Shown: positions 9,480 to 19,464, counted from the first letter of the stretch. The stretch: 64,000 bases of DNA from Kushneria phyllosphaerae (GCF_900312995.1 NZ_ONZI01000002.1:1-64000); one strand, 5' to 3'. Notes: a model not told the origin generated them from the letters alone. Translations and numbers: made by a program.

Positions 9480-11234
9480 TCACACCGGGACATTGCTGCG
9501 CTCCTCACTGAACTGGATGCGATGCAATGCAGCATAGGCACCGTCCTGTTCCAGTAGCGCGGCATGACTCCCGGATTCGATAACTTCACCGTTATCCATG
9601 ACCAGAATGCGATCGGCCTGCTCGATGGTTGACAGCCTATGGGCAATCACAAAGGTGGTACGTCCCTCGCAGACCTTTTCGAGGGCGCGCTGAATGTAGC
9701 GTTCGGATTCGGTATCCAGCGCCGAAGTAGCCTCATCCAGGATCAGGATCGGGGCATTCTTGAAAATGGCACGCGCAATGGCGATACGCTGGCGCTGTCC
9801 ACCGGAGAGCATGACCCCATTGTCACCGACCAGAGTGTCATAGCCCTTTGGCAGACGCTCAATGAACTCATCGGCATACGCCGCCTGTGCGGCAGCCACG
9901 ACCGCTTCACGTGACGCATGATCAATGCCGTAGGCGATATTATCGGCAATGGTAGCGTTGAAAAGCGTCACATTCTGGGTCACCAGCGCGATCTGACGGC
10001 GCAGGGCCTGCATGGAATAATCGCGGACATCTACGCCATCAATGCAGATACGACCGTCTGTCGCATCATAAAACCGCGGCAGCATATTCATCATGGTGCT
10101 TTTGCCGCTGCCGGACCGCCCAACCAGGGCAATCATTTCGCCGGCATGAACCTCATGATTGATGCCCTTGAGTACATCCGGCAGGTCACTGCCGTAGCGA
10201 AAACGGACATCTTCAAAGCTGACCTGCCCCTGAACACGGCCCGGATCGTGCGTGCCATTGTCCGGCTCACGCGGTCTGTCCATCAGTTCAAAAAGCTCCT
10301 GAGCAGCGGCCAGCCCCTTTTGAATGACGCCGTTGATTTCCGTCAGCGACTTGATGGGCTTGATGATCATGCTGGCCGCAGTGATGAACCCGATAAACTG
10401 CCCCGCGCTCATGTTGCCCAACAGTTTAGGGTCCAGCGCCAGCCACACCAGCAGTGCCAGCGATACGGCCACCAGCGTCTGAATGACCGGTGCGCTAATG
10501 GCCTTGGTCAGGGCCTCCTTGAGGCTCTGATCACGGTTGTACTGACTCGCACGGTTAAAGCGCTCGTATTCGTGCTGCTCCGCCCCGTGTGTGCGCACCA
10601 CACGATACCCCGTGATGGTTTCGGAGGCCACATGCGTCACCTCTCCCACCGACTTCTGAATGCGCCTTGAGAGCTTGCGAAAGCGCTTGCTGCACCAGGC
10701 CACCACCAGACCGATCAGCGGCGTGATCGCGACAAAAATCAGCATCAGCTTCCAGTTGACCCAGAACAGATAAAACGTGAGCCCCACCACCAGCATGCCT
10801 TCCTGAAGCACGACATTCAGGGCCTTGGTTGCCGCACCTGTGACCTGCTCAACGTGATAGGTCACACGAGAAATCAAATGGCCGCCACTGTTTTCATCAT
10901 AAAAGCGACCCGGTAGATGCAGCATCTGGTCGAAGACCGAAACGCGCAGACGATGAACCACATTGCGCGCCACATACTCCATGCCATAGGTCCCCAGAAA
11001 GGTACCAAAGCCACGGGCCACAAAAATGCCGATCATCATCAGTGGCAAGGCCTGACGGAAATCGGCATCGGGGTTTTGTATACCGTCTGTCAGAAACTCC
11101 ATGATGCGCGCCATGAGAGTACTGGACCCGGCATAGATGGCGTTGCCAATCAATGCGATCGCAAAAGCCTTCCAGAAAGGCTTCACATAGGTCAGCAGAC
11201 GGGCGTACAGCGTCAGGCTGGCGTTTGATTTCAC
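9480..11234 (-). CDS. msbA: Lipid A export ABC transporter MsbA
   Basis: Homodimeric flippase that moves core-lipid A across the inner membrane. Six transmembrane helices (first about 330 residues) are fused to an ATPase with Walker A GRSGSGKST, signature LSGGQRQR and Walker B ILILDEATSALD. I place the start at GTG 11234 (VKSNASLTLYARLL): AGGAG lies 5 nt upstream, and the resulting 584 aa matches the usual 580-585. An upstream in-frame extension of 32 residues is polar and atypical. In Pseudomonas this slot holds exbB-exbD from memory; here the arrangement comEC-msbA-lpxK is as in E. coli. Confidence 0.95.
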   Translation of the reverse strand: MKSNASLTLYARLLTYVKPFWKAFAIALIGNAIYAGSSTLMARIMEFLTDGIQNPDADFRQALPLMMIGIFVARGFGTFLGTYGMEYVARNVVHRLRVSVFDQMLHLPGRFYDENSGGHLISRVTYHVEQVTGAATKALNVVLQEGMLVVGLTFYLFWVNWKLMLIFVAITPLIGLVVAWCSKRFRKLSRRIQKSVGEVTHVASETITGYRVVRTHGAEQHEYERFNRASQYNRDQSLKEALTKAISAPVIQTLVAVSLALLVWLALDPKLLGNMSAGQFIGFITAASMIIKPIKSLTEINGVIQKGLAAAQELFELMDRPREPDNGTHDPGRVQGQVSFEDVRFRYGSDLPDVLKGINHEVHAGEMIALVGRSGSGKSTMMNMLPRFYDATDGRICIDGVDVRDYSMQALRRQIALVTQNVTLFNATIADNIAYGIDHASREAVVAAAQAAYADEFIERLPKGYDTLVGDNGVMLSGGQRQRIAIARAIFKNAPILILDEATSALDTESERYIQRALEKVCEGRTTFVIAHRLSTIEQADRILVMDNGEVIESGSHAALLEQDGAYAALHRIQFSEERSNVPV

Positions 11235-11346
11235 GGGCTCTCCTACCTGGCTGATGGCGATAGCGGATAAACATGTCACAGCGCGAACGGCGCCTGGCTC
11301 CATGATGAGCCGTGACCGATCATGATCCAAGACTGCCCCATGGCAA

Positions 11347-13680
11347 TCACCGGCCGGATTCTACCCCAGGTCGACACGCTTCGACACCGCTGACCGGATG
11401 CGAGGAAACAACCCGAATTCCAGAAGCGCGACTCGTCACGGCAATGGCACCATCAAAGGCGGTATTCCACTGACAGCTTCCGGCATGGTGGAATCGTCTG
11501 ACCACGCTGTCAGCGGGATGCCCGTAGGCATTTAGGTAACCGGCGCTATAGATCACCCGCGCAGGCTCAAGCATGTTGATCAGGCGCCGGGAAGAACTGC
11601 CATGACTGCCGTGATGGCCTGCCACGAGGATATCAACCGGCTTTTGATAGTGGGCAACGATCCGGGACTCAACGTCCTGGCCCGCATCACCGGTGATCAG
11701 AATGCGATGGTGGGGCGTTTCGATCAGCAGTACGCAGGAACGATCGTTTTCGGCCGCCGGCATGGTGGCCCTGCTGCGCGGCCAGAGGAAAGTAAAATTC
11801 ACGCCATCGACCCGCCATGAAGCGCCGGCGCGACAGGGGGTGATTTCATCGACGTCAATGGTATCCGACAACGGTGACCACCAGCGGCTCACCTTGTGCA
11901 GGGCCTTGAGTACCGGCACCCCGCCGGCATGATCCGTATCCCCGTGCGAGATGATCACGCCGTCGAAATGCTGTGCCTGATCCCAGAGCGTGGTCACCGG
12001 CATGAACCCTGACCGTGATCGCGGGCCGCTGTCGTAAAGCCAGCGCCCATTGGCTGTGCGAATATCGATCAGCTGCCCCTGACCGACATCATGGATTACC
12101 AGCGACAATTCGCCGCTACGAAGTGCCAGGGTGTTACTTGCGCCAAGACACAAGGAAATCGTCATGACGCTGGCCCCCCATCGCCACGAACGCGCAAGAC
12201 CCGGCACCAGCCATACCAGACAAATCAACAGCGCCATGATGGCAAGCGGCCATACCTGATCAGAGTCAGGCTGCCAGTGGGGCTGCCACTGCCGTACCTG
12301 CTCAAGAGCGCTTTCAAAAAGATGGGCAGCTTGCCCAAAGAGCCACCAGAGCAGCTGACCAACGCCCGGGACGGGAGACAGCAACCAGCCCAGCAGGGCC
12401 AGAGGAACCATCACCATGGAGACCCAGGGAATGGCAATGAGGTTGGTCAGCAGCGAAAAGCTCGCCAGCTGTCCGAACAAAATCAGCGTAGCGCCGCCGG
12501 TGGCCAGACTCAAAAGGGCCTGACTTCGAAGGATGGTGTACCACCAGACACGTTTTTCCCGCCAGCGCCATGCCACGATCAAAACGGCCACCGCACCAAA
12601 GGAAAGCCAGAACCCGGCATTCATCAAGGACAATGGCGCACTCATGACCACCACCAGAAACGCCAGCCACCAGGCCTGCCATACGCCGGGTGCATGACGA
12701 CCACTGGCAGTCCAAAGGGCAATAAGCGTCATGATGGCCGCGCGGACGGCCGGCGGCGCAAACCCGGAAAGACCGGCATAAGCCACGGCAGCCAGACCCG
12801 CCAGACACCAGGGCCAGATCACCATGCGCCAGCGATACGGCTGACAAAAACGAGCCAGAAGACGGCCAAGCAGCAGCACCCAACCCGATACCAGCCCAAT
12901 ATGAAGACCCGAAATCACCGCCAGATGCGTGGTGCCCGTCTCTCTGAGCAGCTTCCACTGAGATGCCTCAAGCGCCTTGCCGTCTCCCAGTGTTAACGCC
13001 TGAAGCCAGCGCCGGGTAAAATCATCGTGTACCCGTGAAGCCAGCCAACGCTCGGTCAACGCAGGTCCGTTTCCTTTTTGAAGGCGCACCGCATTGTCTG
13101 CGTCACGCACATAGCCGGTGGCCCCAAAGCCCTTCTCCATGAGCCAGTTGCCATAATCAAATCGACCGGGATTGAGAAAGCCGTGCGGGGGCTTCAAGCG
13201 CGCCGTCAAACGCCATCGATCTCCCTTTTCCAGCACCGGGGGGCGATACCAGTCGAGGCGGACGTGTTCAAGATGATCACAGCGTGGCAGCTCAGGCGCA
13301 CCCTGACAGTGCGCGACCACAAGGTTCAGCCGTATTCGACCATCAAGTCTTTCAAGCGAGACGATACGTCCACTCAGCGTGACGTCCTGTTTGGCCAGAC
13401 CATCCGCCAGAGGTTCGGGCCACTGAACGAGGCCGTGATACAGCACCACGGACAGAACCGCCGCCATGAGCAGCATCAACCGGTGATACAGCGCCGCCGC
13501 CAGCAGCCAGATCAGGGCAAGCGCCCATAGCCATATTTCCTGCGGCACACGTACCAGCAGGGCACCGATCATGGCACCAAGACACAGCAGCGGGAGGCGT
13601 ATACCTTCTACACAGTCAATCAGTTCACGACGAATGGGCACAAAGCGCTCATGATTTTCAGAAAGATTTTCCTCACCCAT
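11347..13680 (-). CDS. comEC: DNA internalisation competence protein ComEC/Rec2
   Basis: Inner-membrane channel thought to take up single-stranded DNA during natural transformation. An N-terminal DUF4131-like region with an OB-type segment (about 90-200) is followed by the multi-helix Competence domain (starting near TTHLAVISGLHIGLVSG) and a C-terminal metallo-beta-lactamase domain with SHGDTDHAGG and AGHHGSHGSS. 777 aa, in the family range. No strong ribosome-binding site precedes the ATG at 13680. First gene of the minus-strand operon; 112 bp separate it from msbA. Confidence 0.92.
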   Translation of the reverse strand: MGEENLSENHERFVPIRRELIDCVEGIRLPLLCLGAMIGALLVRVPQEIWLWALALIWLLAAALYHRLMLLMAAVLSVVLYHGLVQWPEPLADGLAKQDVTLSGRIVSLERLDGRIRLNLVVAHCQGAPELPRCDHLEHVRLDWYRPPVLEKGDRWRLTARLKPPHGFLNPGRFDYGNWLMEKGFGATGYVRDADNAVRLQKGNGPALTERWLASRVHDDFTRRWLQALTLGDGKALEASQWKLLRETGTTHLAVISGLHIGLVSGWVLLLGRLLARFCQPYRWRMVIWPWCLAGLAAVAYAGLSGFAPPAVRAAIMTLIALWTASGRHAPGVWQAWWLAFLVVVMSAPLSLMNAGFWLSFGAVAVLIVAWRWREKRVWWYTILRSQALLSLATGGATLILFGQLASFSLLTNLIAIPWVSMVMVPLALLGWLLSPVPGVGQLLWWLFGQAAHLFESALEQVRQWQPHWQPDSDQVWPLAIMALLICLVWLVPGLARSWRWGASVMTISLCLGASNTLALRSGELSLVIHDVGQGQLIDIRTANGRWLYDSGPRSRSGFMPVTTLWDQAQHFDGVIISHGDTDHAGGVPVLKALHKVSRWWSPLSDTIDVDEITPCRAGASWRVDGVNFTFLWPRSRATMPAAENDRSCVLLIETPHHRILITGDAGQDVESRIVAHYQKPVDILVAGHHGSHGSSSRRLINMLEPARVIYSAGYLNAYGHPADSVVRRFHHAGSCQWNTAFDGAIAVTSRASGIRVVSSHPVSGVEACRPGVESGR

Positions 13681-13726
13681 GGGGTTCAGGGATAATGGTG
13701 ACCTCGTTCTGTCTGGACGCTGCCTG

Positions 13727-14248
13727 ATGCTGCGCCGATTTATTCAACGCTATCTGCCGGACCCGGAGACCATTCGGCGCCGAAAATCGCTCCGACTGAT
13801 TCATCCATTGCTTGGCAACCCTGCCCTCTGGCTGGTCACGCGGCGAAGCATTGCCAATGGCATGTCCGTGGGGCTTTTTTGCGCCCTGCTGCCGATTCCC
13901 GGGCAGATGCTGGTGGCAGCGCTCGGCGCCTGGTGGCTGCGTGGCCACTTGCCCCTGGCACTCGCCCTGGTATGGCTGACCAACCCGCTGACCATGCCGG
14001 TGGTCTTCTATGTCACCTATCGCGCCGGTGCCTGGATACTGCATACCCCACCGCGCGCCCTGCCTGATGAGGTCAGTGTCAGCTGGTTTGCCAATCAGGT
14101 GGTCGACATGATGCCGGCCCTGATTATCGGGTCACTGGTCTGTGCGCTGGTTATCGGCATTGCGGCCAACATCTTGACGCGCCTTTGCTGGCGATGGCAT
14201 ATCCTGCGCGTTTTGCGCAAGCGTCGTCAGCGCCGCCGCCAGCGATGA
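13727..14248 (+). CDS. DUF2062 membrane protein
   Basis: 173-aa protein matching the DUF2062 pattern: RRFIQRYLPDPETIRRRKSL, then RRSIANGMSVGLFCALLPIPGQM, then ALVWLTNPLTMPVVFY. Three or so hydrophobic helices and a very basic C-terminus (RVLRKRRQRRRQR). The start chosen is ATG 13727, because the family begins at this point; a longer frame exists upstream but overlaps the comEC start. Function unknown; it sits next to comEC in Pseudomonas too, by my recollection. It diverges from comEC with only 46 bp between. Confidence 0.85.
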   Translation: MLRRFIQRYLPDPETIRRRKSLRLIHPLLGNPALWLVTRRSIANGMSVGLFCALLPIPGQMLVAALGAWWLRGHLPLALALVWLTNPLTMPVVFYVTYRAGAWILHTPPRALPDEVSVSWFANQVVDMMPALIIGSLVCALVIGIAANILTRLCWRWHILRVLRKRRQRRRQR

Positions 14249-14303
14249 CACCCGCCATTGAAGGGTCCTGTTCTTGAAGCAGGTGCCCTGTCGACACCGG
14301 ACA

Positions 14304-14337
14304 AGAGACATGAACATGTCTCTGTAGCGTTTTTTAA
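14304..14337 (+). terminator. Possible terminator after the DUF2062 gene
   Basis: 8-bp stem AGAGACAT / ATGTCTCT with loop GAAC (14304-14323), followed after GTAGCG by a run of six T (14330 on). The gap between stem and T-run makes it imperfect; it could instead be part of the promoter region of the next gene. Confidence 0.4.
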
Positions 14338-14400
14338 ACTATGTTAATGCTGCCTGCCCTGCAGGCACATTCATCCATTATCGACAGGGAAGCCGACATC

Positions 14401-15198
14401 ATGGATCTGGGAATTACCAATCGCGTTGCCATTATTACCGGTGCCAAGGGTGGTCTGGGACTCGCTGCTGCACGTGAGCTGGCCAATGAAGGCGTAAAGC
14501 TTGTGCTATCTGACATGGATATAGAGCAGCTTGAGAAGGACGCTGCCCTGATCGACGGTGATGTTATCTGCTACAAGGCCGACATCACCCGTCAGGAAGA
14601 TGTCGATGCACTGGCTCAGGCCGCCATCGAAAGTTTTGGCACCATCGATATTGTTGTACATACAGCAGGCATTACCGGTGCCAAGGGCCATCCACTCGAC
14701 ATGAAGGATGAAGACTTCGCGGACACCTGGCAGATCAACTTCATGTCCGCCGTGCGCATGGCGCGTGCCACCTTCCCCACCATGCGCGCAAAGGGCTGGG
14801 GCCGCTTTGTCTGTATTACCTCGGAAAACGCCGTGCAGCCCTACTGGGATGAAGCCGTCTATAACGTCTCCAAGGCAGCGCTGGCGACATTTGTCAAGAA
14901 TCTGGCCTATGGTGAGGCGGAAAACGGCATTCTCTGCAATACGGTGTCTCCTGCCTTTATTGAATCTCCCATGACCGATGGCATGATGGAGAAGCGTTCA
15001 AAAGAGAACAGCTGCTCCCTTGACGAGGCAGTGGAAAGCTTTCTCGCAGAAGAGCGACCCGGCATCAAGCTCAAGCGCCGCGGGCAACCGGAAGAAGTCT
15101 CTGCAGCCATTGCTCTGGCCGTCTCCGAACGTGGCTCGTTCATCAGCGGCGCCAACATCCGTGTGGATGGCGGCGCGGTCATGTCGGTTCAAAACTGA
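14401..15198 (+). CDS. Short-chain dehydrogenase/reductase (classical SDR)
   Basis: 265-aa NAD(P)-dependent oxidoreductase. Cofactor motif TGAKGGLG (about 17-24), NNAG-equivalent VHTAGITG, catalytic Ser in CITSENA, and YNVSK (Tyr and Lys). The acidic residue after strand 2 (LVLSDMD) favours NAD(H). Closest in style to 3-oxoacyl-ACP reductase/glucose-dehydrogenase-like SDRs; the substrate cannot be told. Start chosen at ATG 14401 because the Rossmann strand begins immediately after; an upstream in-frame ATG would add an unlikely leader. Monocistronic between hairpins, inserted in a region otherwise devoted to lol and com genes. Confidence 0.85.
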   Translation: MDLGITNRVAIITGAKGGLGLAAARELANEGVKLVLSDMDIEQLEKDAALIDGDVICYKADITRQEDVDALAQAAIESFGTIDIVVHTAGITGAKGHPLDMKDEDFADTWQINFMSAVRMARATFPTMRAKGWGRFVCITSENAVQPYWDEAVYNVSKAALATFVKNLAYGEAENGILCNTVSPAFIESPMTDGMMEKRSKENSCSLDEAVESFLAEERPGIKLKRRGQPEEVSAAIALAVSERGSFISGANIRVDGGAVMSVQN

Positions 15199-15234
15199 CC
15201 CACGTCTTTACACACAGTAAATCGTCCAGACGAT

Positions 15235-15268
15235 AAAAGGCCCGCCAGCATTGCTGGCGGGCCTTTTT
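15235..15268. terminator. Bidirectional terminator between the SDR gene and lolD
   Basis: Perfect 11-bp stem GGCCCGCCAGC (15239-15249) / GCTGGCGGGCC (15253-15263), loop ATT, four A on the left, five T on the right. Confidence 0.93.
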
Positions 15269-15287
15269 AATGGGCCTCAAACCGATA

Positions 15288-16007
15288 TCAGGTCATGACA
15301 TCAGGGGCCAGGCGGCCCTTGTCCAGACGCAACACCCGATCCTGATGCCGGGCAATCGCCATGTCATGGGTCACGACCACAAAGGCACTGCGAGAGCGCT
15401 CGGCCACCTCATCCATCAGATCCAGAATCTGGCGCGCCGTTACCTGATCCAGATTACCGGTCGGTTCATCCATCAACACCAGACTGGGGTCTGTAACCAG
15501 CGCGCGGGCGATGGCCACACGCTGGCGCTCACCGCCGGAAAGCTCACCGGGCTTGTGCGCGCCTCGTGGCGCCATGCCAACTCTTTCCAGCAGTGCATTG
15601 GCTTTTTTGGCCGCCTCATTACGGCTCTGACCGCGGATAATCAACGGCATGGAGACATTTTCAAGCGCCGTGAACTCTGCGAGCAGATGGTGAAACTGAT
15701 ACACAAAGCCAATGTGCTGATTACGAAACCGACCAATGGCCGTCTCGGAAAGCCCCTTGATGGGGCGACCGCCAATCAGGATTTCCCCCTGCGTTGGGTG
15801 ATCCAGCCCTCCCAACAGGTTAAGCAGCGTGGTCTTGCCACTGCCCGAGCTGCCTACCACTGCAATGCGCTCCCCGGCAGCCACCGTCAACTCCAGATTA
15901 TCCAGCACGGTCAGGTCCTGCGGACCCTCCTGATAAACGCGACTCAGTCCTCGGCAGACCAGCATGTTGTCGCGCTCTGTCATTGTCGCATCGTGTTGAC
16001 TACTCAT
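15288..16007 (-). CDS. lolD: Lipoprotein-releasing ABC transporter ATPase LolD
   Basis: ATPase powering release of outer-membrane lipoproteins from the inner membrane to LolA. Walker [10 protein letters not shown], LolD-type Q-loop region VYQFHHLL, signature LSGGERQR, Walker [13 protein letters not shown]. 239 aa. Its ATG at 16007 overlaps the lolC stop by 8 nt, with GAGG inside lolC acting as ribosome-binding site, so the pair is translationally coupled. Confidence 0.95.
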   Translation of the reverse strand: MSSQHDATMTERDNMLVCRGLSRVYQEGPQDLTVLDNLELTVAAGERIAVVGSSGSGKTTLLNLLGGLDHPTQGEILIGGRPIKGLSETAIGRFRNQHIGFVYQFHHLLAEFTALENVSMPLIIRGQSRNEAAKKANALLERVGMAPRGAHKPGELSGGERQRVAIARALVTDPSLVLMDEPTGNLDQVTARQILDLMDEVAERSRSAFVVVTHDMAIARHQDRVLRLDKGRLAPDVMT

Positions 16008-17241
16008 AGCGCAGCACCTCGGCCGGTTGTACCCGCGCAGCTCGCCACGCCGGATAAAGGGTCGACAGAAAACTCAATAGCAGGGCCACACCGGTCACGA
16101 CCATGACATCTGAGAACTCAAGGCGTGAAGGCAGATAGCTGATGAAATAAACGCTCGGATCCAGAAACTGAATGCCAAAGACGGATTCAACCCAGCTGAT
16201 GATGTCGGCAATCGATAGCGCCAGCGCAATACCGGCAATGACGCCCAAGACAATGCCGATGATGCCGATGGTAATGCCCTGCACCATGAAAATGCCCATG
16301 ATGGAGCGTGGTGTGGCCCCCAGCGTGCGCAGGATCGCGATGTCGGCATGCTTGTCGGTCACGACCATGACCAGAGTCGAGACAATATTGAACGCTGCCA
16401 CGGCCACGATGACCATCAACAGCAGACCAATCATGCGCTTTTCCATCTGGATGGCTTGGAACAGGTTGCCCTGCGTGTAGGTCCAGTCGATCCCACGATA
16501 GCCGGGCGGCATGCCATTGATGATGTCGCGGGTCACGCTGTGCGCCTTGAACAGATCATCAAGCTTCAAGCGGATGCCCTGCGCCTCACCCTGCTGCCGC
16601 GCCAGAGTTTTCATGTCCCCCAGGCTGGTATAGGCCAGGCTACCATCGAGCTGCGCGCCCACCTGAAAGATGCCGGAAACGGTAAAGCGCTTCAAACGCG
16701 GGAACACACCACCGGGCGTGATCGACGCCTCGGGCACCAGAAGAGTCACGCTGTCGCCGACGCCAACACCCAGATTTCTGGCCAGAAGACTGCCGAGAAC
16801 GACGTTCCAGCTGCCCTTTTGAAGAGAAGCCAGCTCGCCTCCCACCATGTGATCACCAATGATGGAGACCTTCTCTTCCGCCTCGGGCAGGATGCCTTCA
16901 ATCATTGCTCCCTGCGTCTGGCCGCTGGAGGAGAACATGCCCTGCTGCTCAATATAGGGCGCCGCCCCCACGACATGATTGTGTTGCTGCAGCTGCTCTG
17001 CCAGCGCACGCCAATCATTGACACCGTTTTGCGCCTCAATACGAGTGTGCGGGACCATGCCCAGCACGCGTGTTCTCAGTTCATGATCAAAGCCATTCAT
17101 GACCGAGAGCACCAGAATCAGTACTGCCACACCCAGCGTCAGGCCGAGCATGGAGGTCAGCGAGATAAAGGAGATGAAGTGGTTACGCCGCTTGGCTCGC
17201 GTATAGCGAAGCCCGATCAGGAAAGGAATTCGATCAAGCAT
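16000..17241 (-). CDS. lolC: Lipoprotein-releasing system permease LolC/LolE (possibly LolF-type)
   Basis: 413-aa inner-membrane protein with the MacB/FtsX-type topology: one N-terminal helix ([22 protein letters not shown]), a periplasmic domain of about 200 residues, and three C-terminal helices ending ILYPAW-like [22 protein letters not shown]. The pattern is that of LolC/LolE. No second permease follows lolD in this window, in contrast to lolC-lolD-lolE of E. coli, so it may act as a homodimer (LolF) or pair with a product encoded elsewhere. Diverges from aguA. Confidence 0.92.
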   Translation of the reverse strand: MLDRIPFLIGLRYTRAKRRNHFISFISLTSMLGLTLGVAVLILVLSVMNGFDHELRTRVLGMVPHTRIEAQNGVNDWRALAEQLQQHNHVVGAAPYIEQQGMFSSSGQTQGAMIEGILPEAEEKVSIIGDHMVGGELASLQKGSWNVVLGSLLARNLGVGVGDSVTLLVPEASITPGGVFPRLKRFTVSGIFQVGAQLDGSLAYTSLGDMKTLARQQGEAQGIRLKLDDLFKAHSVTRDIINGMPPGYRGIDWTYTQGNLFQAIQMEKRMIGLLLMVIVAVAAFNIVSTLVMVVTDKHADIAILRTLGATPRSIMGIFMVQGITIGIIGIVLGVIAGIALALSIADIISWVESVFGIQFLDPSVYFISYLPSRLEFSDVMVVTGVALLLSFLSTLYPAWRAARVQPAEVLRYE

Positions 17242-17405
17242 TATTGGCCTGGGATCCAGTGACAGGAGCGGATATGGTACGGACTTTTAAGTCACCCTGC
17301 ATCAGGCGTCGCCTTAATCCCTGTCGGTGGTAAAATATCGTCTCAGGCCATGCGCCAACACCTGCAGATTCCTGCCCCACCGATCGAGCGGATAACACTG
17401 TTGCC

Positions 17406-18470
17406 ATGAATCAGGGTTCTTCACCCCGTCAGTTTCTACCCGAATGGGCCCCCCAGCAGGCCATCATGCTCAGCTGGCCCGGTCGTGACAGCGACTGGGC
17501 ATCGCTGCTGGATGCCATTGAAACCACGTTTATCACCCTGATCGAGGTGATCACGCGCTATCAGCATGTACTGGTGACGCTGCCGGATGACAGCACACGT
17601 CGACGCCTGGCCATGACACTGACCAATCTTGGTGTGCCCGACAACCGGCTGTCGCTGGTCATCGCTCCCAGTGACGATACCTGGGCGCGAGACCATGGCC
17701 CCTTGAGTGTCATCGAGCATGACACGCCCCTGCTGCTGGATTACCGATTTACGGGCTGGGGGGGTAAATTCCCGGCCGCACGAGACAATGCGCTGAATAA
17801 AGCCCTCGCAGATCAGGGTATTTTCAAACCCGGGCTACACAATCTGCAGCAGGTGGTCCTTGAAGGCGGCGCCGTCGAGACCGACGGCTGTGGGACTCTT
17901 CTGACCACTCGCAGCTGTCTTTTGAACCCCAATCGCAATCCGCATCTTGATCAGGCGGATGTCGGGAAATTTCTGGAAGAGCAGTTGGGCATCCACCGCG
18001 TTCTATGGCTCGAAAATGGTTATCTCGAAGGCGATGATACCGACAGCCATATTGATACGCTGGCACGCTTTTGTGATGAGCACACCATTGCCTACGTCCG
18101 CTGCGATGATAAAAGCGACTCGCATTTTGAAGCCCTGAAGGCCATGGAGTGTGAGCTCAAATCATTTCAACGCGCTGATGGGGAGCCCTACCGACTGATT
18201 GCGCTGCCGTGGCCGCGGGCCTGCCTTGACCCGGAAGACGGTCACCGTCTGCCGGCGACCTATGCCAACTTTTTGATCATCAATGGGGCGGTCCTGATGC
18301 CCTCCTATGCCGACCCGGCCGATCATGCAGCACTCAAGGCATTGTCAGAGGCCTTCCCGACGCGCGATATCATCCCGATAGACTGCAGGCAGGTGATTCG
18401 ACAGCACGGCAGCCTGCACTGTTTGACCATGCAACTGCCTGCCGGATCGCTAAACGCGATCAACCCCTGA
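17406..18470 (+). CDS. aguA: Agmatine deiminase AguA
   Basis: Hydrolyses agmatine to N-carbamoylputrescine and ammonia, the first step from agmatine to putrescine. Member of the Porphyromonas-type peptidyl-arginine deiminase fold: motif DDTWARDHGP, LEGGAVETDG, DTDSHIDT and the catalytic Cys339 in GSLHCLTMQ near the C-terminus. 354 aa, typical. Followed after 16 bp by aguB, giving the complete two-step pathway. No convincing ribosome-binding site precedes the ATG. Confidence 0.94.
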   Translation: MNQGSSPRQFLPEWAPQQAIMLSWPGRDSDWASLLDAIETTFITLIEVITRYQHVLVTLPDDSTRRRLAMTLTNLGVPDNRLSLVIAPSDDTWARDHGPLSVIEHDTPLLLDYRFTGWGGKFPAARDNALNKALADQGIFKPGLHNLQQVVLEGGAVETDGCGTLLTTRSCLLNPNRNPHLDQADVGKFLEEQLGIHRVLWLENGYLEGDDTDSHIDTLARFCDEHTIAYVRCDDKSDSHFEALKAMECELKSFQRADGEPYRLIALPWPRACLDPEDGHRLPATYANFLIINGAVLMPSYADPADHAALKALSEAFPTRDIIPIDCRQVIRQHGSLHCLTMQLPAGSLNAINP

Positions 18471-18486
18471 TGTGCGGAGAGATGGA

Positions 18487-19386
18487 ATGAAGGAAAGCAT
18501 TGAAGTCGGCATCGTTCAGCAAAAAGCCTGGAACGACAAGCCCAGAAGCCTGGCGGAAAGCGAGCGAGGCATTCGTGCACTGGCCGCGCGAGGCGCGCGT
18601 CTTGTGCTGTTGCAGGAGCTGCATGCCACGCGTTACTTCTGTCAGTGCGAGGACACCGATGTCTTTGATCTGGCAGAACCGCTGGAAGGCCCGACCACAC
18701 AGTTTCTGAGTGAGCTGGCCAAAGAGCTCGATATTGTCATCGTGGGCTCCATTTTCGAGCGCCGTGCACCGGGGCTTTATCACAATACCGCCGTGGTGCT
18801 GGATACTAGCTTCGGACTGGTGGGCACCTACCGCAAGATGCATATTCCGGATGATCCGGGATTTTACGAGAAGTTCTACTTCACCCCTGGTGATGCTGGT
18901 CGCGGAAAGGGTTTCACCCCCATCGACACGTCCGTGGGGCGTCTGGGGGTACTGGTCTGCTGGGACCAGTGGTATCCCGAAGCCGCTCGCCTGATGGCTT
19001 TGGCAGGTGCCGACATGCTGCTTTATCCCACGGCCATTGGCTGGGACCCGCGTGACGAGCAGGATGAAAAGCAGCGTCAGAAGGATGCCTGGACGCTGAT
19101 ACAGCGCTCCCATGCCGTGGCCAACGGCATTCCGGTACTGGCGGCCAATCGGGTGGGCCACGAGGAAGACCCCAGCCAGGTGGGCAGCGGTATCGATTTC
19201 TGGGGTGGGAGCTTCATTGCCGGCGCCCAGGGAGAAATTCTGGCGCTGGCCGGCGAAGAGACCGAGGAGCTTCTGGTCACGCTGTCTCCCACACGTAGTG
19301 AACAGGTGCGCCGCATCTGGCCCTATCTACGCGACCGCCGAATCGATGCCTACGCAGAGATTACCGAGCGCTACCTGGACCGCTAG
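18487..19386 (+). CDS. aguB: N-carbamoylputrescine amidase AguB
   Basis: Nitrilase-superfamily enzyme converting N-carbamoylputrescine to putrescine, CO2 and ammonia. The catalytic triad is Glu44 (LLQELHAT), Lys117 (YRKMHIPDDPG) and Cys158 (LVCWDQWYPEA). 299 aa. ATG 18487 is preferred: GGAGA stands 6 nt upstream, whereas the GTG 15 bp earlier has none. Operon with aguA. Confidence 0.95.
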   Translation: MKESIEVGIVQQKAWNDKPRSLAESERGIRALAARGARLVLLQELHATRYFCQCEDTDVFDLAEPLEGPTTQFLSELAKELDIVIVGSIFERRAPGLYHNTAVVLDTSFGLVGTYRKMHIPDDPGFYEKFYFTPGDAGRGKGFTPIDTSVGRLGVLVCWDQWYPEAARLMALAGADMLLYPTAIGWDPRDEQDEKQRQKDAWTLIQRSHAVANGIPVLAANRVGHEEDPSQVGSGIDFWGGSFIAGAQGEILALAGEETEELLVTLSPTRSEQVRRIWPYLRDRRIDAYAEITERYLDR

Positions 19387-19396
19387 CCGGGTGATC

Positions 19397-19434
19397 GGAT
19401 CATTAGCAGTTCGTGCCCCCACTGCTGATGATCC
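19397..19434 (+). other. Long hairpin downstream of aguB
   Basis: Inverted repeat GGATCATTAGCAGT (19397-19410) / ACTGCTGATGATCC (19421-19434), 14 bp with one G-T pair, loop of 10 nt. It is followed by ACTTGTATTGTTG rather than a clean T-run, so termination of aguAB is possible but not assured. Its loop carries one copy of the repeat described at 19406-19464. Confidence 0.5.
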
Positions 19435-19464
19435 ACTTGTATTGTTGCCGGCGCAGGTTCGTGC
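19406..19464 (+). promoter_or_regulatory. Repeated GCAG(G)TTCGTGC motif upstream of the Tus-like gene
   Basis: GCAGTTCGTGC at 19406-19416 and GCAGGTTCGTGC at 19453-19464, same orientation, 47 bp apart. The second lies in the spacer of a plausible promoter (TTGCCG 19445-19450, 18 nt, GATAAC 19469-19474), where bound protein would repress. Autoregulation by the Tus-like product is an inference by analogy with E. coli, where TerB overlaps the tus promoter. Confidence 0.35.

Noticed and set aside
11235..11330. Upstream 32-residue extension of MsbA
   Set aside because: A GTG with a strong ribosome-binding site gives the standard length; the extension is polar and not family-like.
19439..19447. 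GTATTGTTG as a true enteric-type Ter site
   Set aside because: It matches the Ter core only with an inserted base, and the rest of the consensus is absent; mentioned only as a faint resemblance.
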